The notes under the pieces were generated by a model. The model was given only the letters and a program-made list of their open reading frames with translations. It did no database searches and was not told the DNA's origin. A stretch of 64,000 nucleotides of DNA from Bacteroidota bacterium (GTDB taxonomy: Bacteria; Bacteroidota; Bacteroidia; Sphingobacteriales; Sphingobacteriaceae). This document shows, in pieces, positions 17,501 through 26,600 of this stretch. Position 1 is the first letter of the stretch, and the number at the start of each line of letters is the position of its first letter. The stretch spans positions 186,001 to 250,000 of the forward strand of contig JAEYZM010000008.1 of NCBI GenBank assembly GCA_023427985.1. Direction: 5' to 3'. The position numbers and the translations under genes are program-made.

Positions 17501-20500
17501 ACAGCAGTTACTGGATTAAATACGTTTAATTTACAAACTCCATTTGTATGGAATGGTACGTCAAATATAATTGTAACTATTTGCTGGTCGGACCAAACTG
17601 CTGGTGGACAAACAAATACACTGTATGTAAAAACATTTACTACATCATACAATTCAGTTACTTATAATAATATTGACAACCAAACTCCAGCGGCAGTATG
17701 TGCTACAGCATCAGGTACATCTTCAACAACTAGACCAGATATCTTATTTGGATACATGCCAGCTAGAACGTTTACTTGGTCTGGAACATCAAGCAATATC
17801 TTATCGGCTACAAATATTGTAAATCCAACAGCTACAATTCCAGTAGCAGGAAATTATCAATTTATTGTGACTGTTAACGATGGAACATGTTCAAATTCCG
17901 ATACTGTTGCATTAGTAGCATTAACACCTCAAGCACCTGTAGCAGCATTTACTGCAAATGACGACTCAGTTGCAATTGGAGGTAATCCTCAAACAGTAAC
18001 TTTTACAGATCAGTCGACAAACGTACCTGACAAATGGAAATGGGAGTTTACTCCAAATACAGTTCTATTTATGAACGGTACAAACGATTCATCTCAAAAT
18101 CCACAAGTACAATTTACTGCTTCAGGACCATATTCAGTGAAATTAACTGCATCGAATGCAGGTGGATCTGACGATACATTACGTGCGAATTATATTAAAA
18201 CATTTGTTACCTATTGTGCAGCCGCGGCTACTAGTACTGTTGACGATGATATTGGTAACGTAACATTAAGAGATACTTTAACTCAAGTTGTTTTAATAAA
18301 CAATGGGGTTGATACACCAACGATTCCTCGTGCTGATTCTAAAAACACTTATACAAATTGGACAGATAGTACGTTTGTACCTGTACCAAATGTGTATAAA
18401 GGTGGTGTTTACAATTTAAGTGTTGGTGCTATTTGGGAAGATTTTAGATATGCTTGTTATGTATCTGCATATATTGACTTTAACAAGAATGGTTCATTCG
18501 AAGATCCAGGAGAACTAATTAACCTTGGAGCTATATCGAGTTCAACAGCAGCAACAAATAAAGTAAATAGAACATTTACTATACCTTGTACAGCAGATAC
18601 AGGAATTGTGAGAATGCGTATTTTGTTAAAAGAAACAACTACAATTGCAACAATTCCATCATGTAGTCCTGCGGCAGCTATATCATGGGGTGAAGTAGAA
18701 GATTATAATATTAGAATTCTTCCAACTACACTTACATACAATACAAGTACTGTGGATCATTCGGTATTAACCGATTTAGAACCAGGTACAAATACAAGAA
18801 ATATTATCAGAGTAAAAGTTGCGGCAGCAGGTTGCGATAGTACCTTAACTGCTACCAACTTCTTATTCAATACTACAGGTACTACTAATTTAGCTGATAT
18901 AAGTAATATTAAATTATGGTATACAGGAAATTCAAATGTATTTGCAGCTACACAACAAGTTGGAGCAACAACAACTCCAGCTGCTAGCTTTACAATTAAT
19001 CCAAATATTAATTTATTAGCGGATACAAATTACTTCTGGTTAACTTATGATATTAATGCAAATGCTACATTAGGTAACTTTGTAGATGCTGAGTGTACTT
19101 CGATTACATTAAATGGAGCATCGTATACACCAACAATTACAGCACCAGGTGGTTCACGTAAAATTAACTTCCCATCAACTGTAGTTGCTCAATCGACTAG
19201 CCAAATAACAGGCAATGTTGAATTAAATTCTAACAATAATCCAATCATTGAGACAACAATTGAAATGACAACAATTGGTGCTCAGGTTAATTTATCAGAT
19301 GTTAAAATTGCCTTAACAGGTACAACACGTAAAGCGGATTTAAAAGATGTAAAAGTTTGGTTTGGTGGTTCAAATAGAAACATCAATCAAGCAGTACAAT
19401 TCGATTCAACAAGAACTGTATTAATTAATGATACCTTAACTTTTGCAGACACTGTACAATTAGCTTTAGATACTAATTATGTATGGGTAACTGTAGGTAT
19501 TAAAGATACAGCTAAAGTGAATAACTTTGTTGATGCTGAAATTATTTCATACCGTATCAATGGTGTCTTAGACACTCCATTAAATGCAAACCCAATTGGA
19601 AATCGTAAAATTGTAGCACCGTATTGCCCTGCTGCAGCTTCGTTTACTGGTGATGAAGATATCGGTTTGTTCCAAATTGGTTCATTTGTTAATGGGGTCG
19701 ATACTCCAATAAACAATAACCCATTATCTGTTAATACATATAGTAACTTTACGAACCTTTCTGGTGTATCAGCTCAAAAAGCAGTCCCTACACCATTAAG
19801 AGTTGCAATCATTAACTCTGGATCATTATATACTACTTCGGTAAATATATTTATTGATTATAACCAGAATGGAACATTCGATTTACCTCAAGAAAGAGTT
19901 TCGAAAAGAGTACTTGCAGCAAATATTGCAACAAGAAGTTATAGTGACACTATTACTGTACCAATTGGAGCTTTGACTGGTAGAACAAGAATGCGAGTTA
20001 TGGCAAGTGAAACAAGTGTAATTGATCTAGACCCTTGCGTAAATCCTACATGGGGTGAAGTTGAAGATTATACAATTGATATCTTACCACCACCTCCAGG
20101 CGACTTCTACCCACCTACAATTTCAAATATTGTAAATGCTGAAGGTGATTCATCGTGTGCTATTGTTGCACATAATATCTCGGTAACGGTATTCGATACT
20201 ACAGGTGTTGGTTCAGTAACATTAAATTGGTCAATTAACAATGTTGCTCAAACGCCAATAGTAATGACTACTACAGGTTCTGGAGTATATACAGCTCAAA
20301 TACCTGCAAGTGGTGCTAATACGGTTATATATTCATTCACTGTGGTTGATAATAGTCCAAACCTAAACACTGCTACATACGATGGTGGTTCATATATCGA
20401 TGGTATTTTAGCAACTCGTATTAATAGAACACCTGATGGTGTAATAGGTGTAGGTGGAAGTTATCAATTAAATGCGGTTGCTAGTCAATCTAAGCCATTA

Positions 20501-22825
20501 GGAACTGGAACAACTCAAGGAGGAACAGGTTTAACACCATTCTCTCAAGGATGGGAAGGTCAAAGAACACAGTATTTAATTACAGCGGCATTAATGAATC
20601 AAGCTGGTTATTCAGCTGGTTTAATTACTGGTTATGGAATTGAAATAACTAGTGGTACTCAAACCATTCCATTCGAGGGTTATACCATTAAAATGGCAAA
20701 TACAAGTACAGCTGCTTTAACGCCGGGAACATTTGATGCTACCCCTTTAACAACTGTATTTGGCCCAACACAAATTCCACAAGTTACAGCTCCTGGAGTT
20801 CGTGACTTCGCATTCAGCACACCATTTGTATGGGATGGTACATCGAATGTATTGGTTGAAGTTTGTTTCGATAATGACCCAGCTGGTTCTGGGGGAGTTA
20901 GATATACTGGTACTTCTACAGTACGTGCGATGACTACTTCGTATACATCGGTAATTGGAAGATATGCAGATAATACACCATTGTGTGGAACTACTAATGG
21001 TACTTCAGTTTCTTCTTCGGTTTTACCAGCATTCAGATTTAGTCAACCAATAACAGCAACATATTCTTGGACTCAATCTCCAAATGGTGGATTAAGTGCA
21101 ACTAATATTTTCAATCCTGTTGCAACACCTACAGGTGGTTTAGGAACATACCAATACATCGTTACAGTTGATGATGGTAGATGTACAGCAAACGATACCG
21201 TTATAGTAAACGTTGTTCCACCACCAACAGTAAACTTGGGACCAGATAGACAATTATGTTCTGGTCAATCATTAACATTAGATGCAGGTAACCCTGGTTC
21301 TACTTACTCTTGGTCAACAGGTGCAACAACTCAAACTATTGATGTAGTTGTAGGTGCTACGTACATTGTAGCAGTTACAAACCAAGCTGGATTAGTAGGA
21401 AGAGATACGATTTTAATAACACAAGTTGCTTCACCAGTAGTTAATTTAGGTGCAGACGATACAGTATGTGCTGGAACACCTGTTACATTAAATGCTGGAA
21501 ATCCAGGTTCAACTTATTTGTGGAATACAGGTGCAACAACTCAAACAATAAGTGTTACTCAATCGGGTACATATAGAGTTGCTGTAACAAATACTAACAA
21601 CTGTACAGTATCTGATAGTGTTGTGATAACGGTTAAACCAGCTCCAGTAGTTAACTTAGGTGCTGATCAACAAATTTGCCCAGGAGAATCTGTAACATTA
21701 GATGCAGGTAACTCAGGTGCTACATACGCATGGTCAACTGGCGCAACAACACAAACTATCAATGTAACTCAACTAGGTCAATACATCGTGGTTGTTACTG
21801 ACACTACTGGTTGTATAGGTAGAGATACAGTAAATGTAACAAGCAAACCATTGCCAGTAGTAAACGCTGGTCCTGATTTGTCGAAATGTCCAGGTGACTC
21901 AGTTACAATTGATGCTGGCGCAGGATTCACTGCATACTTGTGGAATACAGGTGCTACAACTCAAACCATTAGAGTGAGCACTGCAGCACAGTATATTGTT
22001 ACAGTAACAAATGCAGAAGGATGTTCGGCTAGTGACACTGTGAATGTAAGTAACTTTGCATTACCAGTTGTAAATTTAGGTAATGATCGTAGTATTTGTA
22101 CAAGCGATACCATTACATTAGATGCAGGTAACGTTGGTTCAACATACTTATGGTCAACTGGTGCAACAACTCAAACAATTCGAGTAAGCGCTGCTGGAAC
22201 TTATTCGGTTACTGTAACTAGTCCTAATGGCTGCGAATCTAGTGATCAAGTTGTAATTAATAATTTACCGCAACCTGATGCTTCATTTACTGCAGCAGCA
22301 GTTGATACTACAAGAGGTCAACAAATACAATTTAATGCAGTAGTGGTTGCAGGTAATGCATATTCATGGAACTTCGGTGATCCAACAAGTCCAACAAATA
22401 CTTCGTTGCAACCGAATCCAATCCACGTTTATACTACACCTGGATCATATACAGTAACATTAACAGTAACCAATGTTGCTACAAACTGTATTAGTATTTC
22501 AACACAAACAATTTTAGTATCGGCAGTTGGTAATAACTTCGCTAAGATTTTCAATTTGCATGCGGCACCAAACCCATTCGTTGGAAACACTAAGATTAAG
22601 TATACATTACCAGAAGATGCTAAGAATGTATCAATTGAAGTATACGATATGTTAGGAAGAAAAATCTCAACAATTGCGAAAGAAGAAAATCAAGTAGCAA
22701 ATACAGAGTATGAGTTTGACTTTAACAATTCGGATACTGAAACAAATTCAGGTATGTATTTAGTTAAATTAATTGTTGATGGTAAACAAGCAATTACGAG
22801 AGTAATTGATGTTGCAAAGCGATAA
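14516..22825 (+). CDS. Giant T9SS-secreted modular protein 1 (beta-helix, GEVED x2, Ig-like x5, PKD)
   Basis: This 2769-residue exported protein has no recognisable enzyme. Its signal peptide ends SSLYAQ; Met9 (base 14540) is an alternative start that gives a classic leader. Layout by residues: about 40-760 right-handed parallel beta-helix ending in the recurrent FDGDPRHPSTPDIGADEG; 767-866 Ig-like; 896-1082 beta-sandwich; 1084-1229 Ig and PKD-like; 1233-1402 and 1703-1857 two GEVED domains (signature GEVEDY, with DFNKNGSFEDPGE and DYNQNGTFDLPQE acidic loops); 1407-1702 two copies of a module resembling the BNR-neuraminidase N-terminal domain; 2012-2179 a second sandwich; 2237-2586 five Ig-like repeats (NLGxDxxxC...LDAGNxGSTYxWSTGATTQTI); 2586-2672 PKD; 2678-2769 T9SS type A sorting domain. 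It shares modules with the next two giant genes. It probably lies on the surface or is released; adhesion or matrix roles are inference. A strong terminator follows. Confidence 0.85.
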   Translation: MSVNFYKKMKVTILFMVSLFITSSLYAQLSGVKTIDPAGSGPNNYTSFASAVLDLNANGVGTGGVTFNVAAGATFDEVAVITLTTTTTDATKPIIFQASGAGNAPIVRAATGTLAPTAFGNDGDAVIRILSTDYVTFDGIEFRSNSAATTNTQLAEYGIMLVKTPTDACKNITVKNCRFSLGKTNNRSIAIYQSNLGVSGNTAITVTSIGGRSENNQYLANVITNTYSGIYLNGFAHTTAPYDLLDHNCIVGNDGMGNNISEFGGLSASPYGIYTNNMDSAIIRYNTVSGLDGTTTTGYGIWAGNGTNASVFVTRNTVTFTKANSSTSTNYAVYVTTGSSGTNNIIVADTNSVINSTFVGNTPLYGVYVSTGAKTVKIRRNIVQNNVVNGLSYLVYSSGSTSDLEMGWNVVRDNYRTASSTSSLYPVYISSSNNSDIHDNYISNNKTVIGSALIGNIYSFGGTITNNIYNNVIDSVNTISGSGSNYGIYASNSTNSNVNIYNNRISRINAAGSITNYGIFTSSGDTVNVYRNKVEELKIDTSRSITLVGIYLSSGTDVAVYNNFIQDLKTLNSFGSNAIQGIFASSTQAKIYNNTIYLNATSSTTNAAGFGSTGINITTTPTNVDLRNNIIVNKTLAVSPGKSVGIRRAATAVTGYNPLSNNNIINMGMNVTNVNPYYFDGTNVDTTIDMLKARLAPAESNSLTEEVPFINDIAAPFDLHINPIVATRVESGASPIAEVTQDFDGDPRHPSTPDIGADEGVFTAVVGDFAGPQFANVSITPNTYQCTAVPHVITATITDNSGVASASILWTVDGVAQSPISMVRGASNVWTGTIPAQYYTNKSVRVAWNLSASDSALTPNANTFLGGNYKDADLYVDAGYTGTDTVNAGVTLQFNAKATPTVVSAGVGVNTSSLVSTPFYRAWGGNKRQFLYRASELSAGGLPAGGITSLTFDVFTANTMTPMPGFTVYIDSTAVTATGTSYLPYANQIFGPANYTAVTGLNTFNLQTPFVWNGTSNIIVTICWSDQTAGGQTNTLYVKTFTTSYNSVTYNNIDNQTPAAVCATASGTSSTTRPDILFGYMPARTFTWSGTSSNILSATNIVNPTATIPVAGNYQFIVTVNDGTCSNSDTVALVALTPQAPVAAFTANDDSVAIGGNPQTVTFTDQSTNVPDKWKWEFTPNTVLFMNGTNDSSQNPQVQFTASGPYSVKLTASNAGGSDDTLRANYIKTFVTYCAAAATSTVDDDIGNVTLRDTLTQVVLINNGVDTPTIPRADSKNTYTNWTDSTFVPVPNVYKGGVYNLSVGAIWEDFRYACYVSAYIDFNKNGSFEDPGELINLGAISSSTAATNKVNRTFTIPCTADTGIVRMRILLKETTTIATIPSCSPAAAISWGEVEDYNIRILPTTLTYNTSTVDHSVLTDLEPGTNTRNIIRVKVAAAGCDSTLTATNFLFNTTGTTNLADISNIKLWYTGNSNVFAATQQVGATTTPAASFTINPNINLLADTNYFWLTYDINANATLGNFVDAECTSITLNGASYTPTITAPGGSRKINFPSTVVAQSTSQITGNVELNSNNNPIIETTIEMTTIGAQVNLSDVKIALTGTTRKADLKDVKVWFGGSNRNINQAVQFDSTRTVLINDTLTFADTVQLALDTNYVWVTVGIKDTAKVNNFVDAEIISYRINGVLDTPLNANPIGNRKIVAPYCPAAASFTGDEDIGLFQIGSFVNGVDTPINNNPLSVNTYSNFTNLSGVSAQKAVPTPLRVAIINSGSLYTTSVNIFIDYNQNGTFDLPQERVSKRVLAANIATRSYSDTITVPIGALTGRTRMRVMASETSVIDLDPCVNPTWGEVEDYTIDILPPPPGDFYPPTISNIVNAEGDSSCAIVAHNISVTVFDTTGVGSVTLNWSINNVAQTPIVMTTTGSGVYTAQIPASGANTVIYSFTVVDNSPNLNTATYDGGSYIDGILATRINRTPDGVIGVGGSYQLNAVASQSKPLGTGTTQGGTGLTPFSQGWEGQRTQYLITAALMNQAGYSAGLITGYGIEITSGTQTIPFEGYTIKMANTSTAALTPGTFDATPLTTVFGPTQIPQVTAPGVRDFAFSTPFVWDGTSNVLVEVCFDNDPAGSGGVRYTGTSTVRAMTTSYTSVIGRYADNTPLCGTTNGTSVSSSVLPAFRFSQPITATYSWTQSPNGGLSATNIFNPVATPTGGLGTYQYIVTVDDGRCTANDTVIVNVVPPPTVNLGPDRQLCSGQSLTLDAGNPGSTYSWSTGATTQTIDVVVGATYIVAVTNQAGLVGRDTILITQVASPVVNLGADDTVCAGTPVTLNAGNPGSTYLWNTGATTQTISVTQSGTYRVAVTNTNNCTVSDSVVITVKPAPVVNLGADQQICPGESVTLDAGNSGATYAWSTGATTQTINVTQLGQYIVVVTDTTGCIGRDTVNVTSKPLPVVNAGPDLSKCPGDSVTIDAGAGFTAYLWNTGATTQTIRVSTAAQYIVTVTNAEGCSASDTVNVSNFALPVVNLGNDRSICTSDTITLDAGNVGSTYLWSTGATTQTIRVSAAGTYSVTVTSPNGCESSDQVVINNLPQPDASFTAAAVDTTRGQQIQFNAVVVAGNAYSWNFGDPTSPTNTSLQPNPIHVYTTPGSYTVTLTVTNVATNCISISTQTILVSAVGNNFAKIFNLHAAPNPFVGNTKIKYTLPEDAKNVSIEVYDMLGRKISTIAKEENQVANTEYEFDFNNSDTETNSGMYLVKLIVDGKQAITRVIDVAKR

Positions 22826-22843
22826 TTAATAAATATTAATAAG

Positions 22844-22871
22844 AAAAAGGGGGACAATTGTCCCCCTTTTT
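22844..22871 (+). terminator. Strong terminator after giant gene 1
   Basis: A perfect 14-bp inverted repeat centred on ACAATTGT, with a core of GGGGGACA/TGTCCCCC flanked by A5 and T-runs, follows the stop by about 18 bases. Its symmetry means it could work in both directions. Confidence 0.9.
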
Positions 22872-22917
22872 TATTTAGAAAAATTTTCTATTTTTATTTG
22901 AAATTAAACTTAAACTT

Positions 22918-23397
22918 ATGGTGCAGTCTTACGATAGAATAGATATTGATATTATAAAAATATTACAAGAAGATTCGACTAAAGCGATTAAAGATATAGC
23001 AAAAGAAGTTGGCCTCTCTGCTACGCCTACCTATGAAAGAATTAAACGTCTCGAATCGGAAGGGGTTATAAAAAAATATGTTGCAGTAGTAGATTCACAT
23101 AAAGTTGGATTAGATATAATTGTTTACTGTAACGTACGATTGAAAGAGCAAAGCAAAGAATCGTTATTGGACTTTGAAGAAGCAATTGTAAAATTACCGG
23201 AAGTGCTTGAAGTTATTGGGTTATCTGGCAATTACGACTATTTATTAAAAATCGTTTCACCCAATATTGAAGCATACAATAACTTTTTAATGAATAAATT
23301 TTCAAGTGTTCCCAATGTTGGGCATTTTCATTCAAACATTGTTTTGGCGGAAGTTAAACGCGATAGTCCCCTACCATTGAATCATTTACAAAAATGA
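22918..23397 (+). CDS. Lrp/AsnC family transcriptional regulator
   Basis: This 159-residue DNA-binding regulator has the Lrp layout. The N-terminal helix-turn-helix (DRIDIDIIKILQEDSTKAIKD...LSATPTYERIKRLESEGVIKKY, residues 6-52) is joined to a C-terminal RAM/ligand-sensing ferredoxin-like fold (VYCNVRLKEQ...VLEVIGLSGNYDYLLKIV). Such proteins form octamers that sense amino acids and control amino-acid or nutrient-response genes. It stands alone between two giant surface-protein genes, after a strong terminator, so it has its own promoter. Regulation of its neighbours is possible but unsupported. The effector is not predictable from sequence alone. Confidence 0.92.
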   Translation: MVQSYDRIDIDIIKILQEDSTKAIKDIAKEVGLSATPTYERIKRLESEGVIKKYVAVVDSHKVGLDIIVYCNVRLKEQSKESLLDFEEAIVKLPEVLEVIGLSGNYDYLLKIVSPNIEAYNNFLMNKFSSVPNVGHFHSNIVLAEVKRDSPLPLNHLQK

Positions 23398-23636
23398 GCT
23401 GAAAATTTAGAAAATCTAATTAGATTTTTGAACTGATTATTATAAAAATTATAGTTGTATTTCCTTAATTTCATTAAAATTCAGTTGTCTATTTTTTATA
23501 CCATTTTTGTTTTTGGTACAAAAGCTCTGATAATCAACATTTTTTAGTGTTTCTAAATTAATATTTAATATTTGTTTGTTTTATATTTATTAGTATCTTG
23601 AAAATTCATACTAAGCAAAATTATAAACTCAGACAT

Positions 23637-26600
23637 ATGAAACATTCTTTACGTTTAATCCTAATGTTTATGTTTTTATTTAATACGTTGTTATTAAATA
23701 GAACATATGCCCAAGATTGGAATATTGCAGTTTGTTCAGGTGGTCCACCTGCTTCGACTACATCGAATTTATATGGACCAATGTATTCGGTAGCTACTGC
23801 AAATGCAACCAATCGAATAGCTGTTATTTATCCTGCTTCACAATTAAGTGGATTAGCAGGTAAATCTCTTTCAAGTGTATACTTTCATAGAGCAACAGCA
23901 AGTGGTTCAATGGCGGGAACACCAAGCTATAAAATTTATTTGAAGGAAGTTTCAAATTTAGATTGGGGTTCAACAGCCTTAGATTGGGCAACAGCTACAA
24001 CTGGCGCAACTTTAATGTTCGATGGAAATCCAGCTCCAATAGTTGGTTCGTCGGCGGGATGGAAGGAGTTTAATTTTAGTTCTAATTTCGCATATTCAGG
24101 AACACAAAACTTGGCTGTGTTTTTGGAATATACCAATCCTACAGCAAGTGCTGCAATTGCATGGTCTTATGAATATACAGCGCCATGTATTGTAACAACA
24201 AATAATAATACTACTAAATATACAAATAACACAACAGGTACTTTACCAGCTTCGCTTTCAACATCGAACTATAGAAGACCATATATTGGTTTTGATTTTG
24301 CATTAGTACCTTGTTTAGGAACACCAAATGCTGGTTTAACTATATCAAATAAACCGATTAATTGTACTAACGATACAGTTTTATTGTCATTGCAAAATGC
24401 GACTGAAGCATTAAACATAAATTACCAATGGCAAGAATCTTTAGACAGTAATTTATGGTCTAATTTAATAACCGTAAATAACGATAGTGTTAAAGTAACA
24501 TCAAGTACCAATAAATATTATAGATGTATTGTATCTTGTTCTGGTAACGCTGATACATCTACACCATTATTCATAAGAGCTAGTAGTATATTAAATGCTG
24601 GCACTTACACATTAAATTCTAATTTACCTACAAGCGGTTCTAACTTTAACAGCTTTACTGATTTTACAAACGCATTGTATTGTGGTACAAATGGCAATGT
24701 GACCTTAAACGTTGATTCAGCAACGTATATTGGAAGGGTAACATTTGAAAACATCTTGTTAGATTCTACAAAGAAACTAACCATTAATGGTAATGGTTCT
24801 AAAATTATACATACAACAGATGCCCAAGATTTATTTGGCTATGTATTCGGAATTGTTAATTCAAGCTATATAACAGTTAAAAACTTCACATTTGAATTAG
24901 GTGCTACATCTACTAAGGGTTCACCATTTTTTATTCAAAACTCAAACAACTGTATAGTAGAAAACAATATCATGTTGGGTGATGTGAATGCTACAGCTAC
25001 GTCTTATATGGGTATCAACATATCTAGCAACTCTAATTCAACTGCAGGTATTTCAACATCGGCAGGAAATATTATTAGAAACAACGATATTGTTGGTGGT
25101 TATTACGGTGTGTATTTGTATGGTGATTTAAATAATACAGGGACTGCATACGGTAATATTATTTCGAATAATACAGTAAGAGATTTTTATATCTATGGTA
25201 TTTATAATTATGGTGCCGATAGTACACAAATAGTTTCAAATGACGTACATCGATTGAATAGAGTTGCTGCATCGACATTCTATGGAATATATTTGTCTGG
25301 AAATTCTAAATCGGTCAACGTTACTAAAAACTTAGTACACGATGCCTTTGTAAATGATCCAACGGTAACAAGTACAACGGGTGGTATATATATTACAAGT
25401 AATGATGCTACATTAGGTAGAGAAGTTTATATTACAAACAATTCTATATATAATATAGCAACTAGTGGTACTAATTATGGTATTTATAATTCTGGCTCTG
25501 ATTATATTAATATATATTTTAATACGATATACTTTAATAATAATCTTACAACAGCTGGTACAACTTATGGATTTTATCAAAGTACACTTGCAACAGGAAT
25601 CGACTTAAAAAACAATAATATATCTATATCTAAAGCTGGTTCAGCAGTAAAATATTGTTTGTATTTTAATACTGCTACATCTACAATTTCTTCGAACTAT
25701 AACAATTTGTTTGTAGATACTAGTGCAGCGGGAGCAGGAGCGAAAGTAGTTGCATATAGGACTTCTGCATTTGCTACTCTACTAGATTGGCAAGCAGCGA
25801 ATGGAGCAATATACGATCAAAATTCAGTAAGTGAGCGTTCTGTATTTGCGTCATCTACTGTATTGGTACCAAATGCTCCAGCATTAAATAATATTGGTTT
25901 ATACATTCCAAGTGTTTTAGAGGATATAACGGGTGCAACCAGAAGTGTAACTCCAGATATTGGTGCATATGAGTTTACACCGGTAAATGATGATGCAGGC
26001 TTAATGGCAATTGTGGATCCTCAAGGAATTTGTCCAGGTCCAAATGTTGCAAGTGCTCGTTTGAGAAATTATGGTGCAGGTGTATTGTCATCAGTAACGG
26101 TTAATTGGTCGGTAAATGGTGTGGTACAAACTCCAATTGCATTTATTGGTTCATTAAATCCTGCTGCTGATTCATTAATTACTTTAGGCAGCTTTAACGT
26201 TGTGAAAGGAAATTTATATACCATTCGTGCATGGACAAGTAATCCAAACGGAAGCATTGATGCGAATGCATCAAACGATACCGTTGAAGTTGCAGGTTTA
26301 ACTAGTGGATTATTAGATACGGTCACAGTTGGTGGTGCTGGTTCTGATTTTGCGACATTAAGTGATTTAATGAATGTTTTAAATGCTAACGGAATATGCG
26401 GTCCATTAACAGTTGATGTAAACCCAGCAGCGGGTCCGTACAACGAACAATTAGTAATTGGAAATATTTCTGGAACATCACCAACAGATACTATTTTATT
26501 TAAAGGTAATGGTTCTGTAATAACTTGGAATTCTAGTATATCTGCAAGTAGATATACCATATTATTAGATGGTGCAAATTATGTAACCCTGGATAGTTTC

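Noticed and set aside
21225..22270. Regularly spaced repeats that might be a CRISPR array
   Set aside because: The period is about 205-215 bases, entirely in frame within a coding gene, and corresponds to Ig-like protein domains.
23598..23636. Upstream start of giant gene 2
   Set aside because: It would use a TTG and add a charged stretch before the signal peptide; the ATG at 23637 gives a normal leader.
26069..26560. 163-codon minus-strand open frame inside giant gene 2, and similar ones in giant genes 1 and 3
   Set aside because: All are low-complexity antisense frames created by repetitive Thr/Asn/Ser codons; the plus-strand frame has a signal peptide, domains and a sorting tag.
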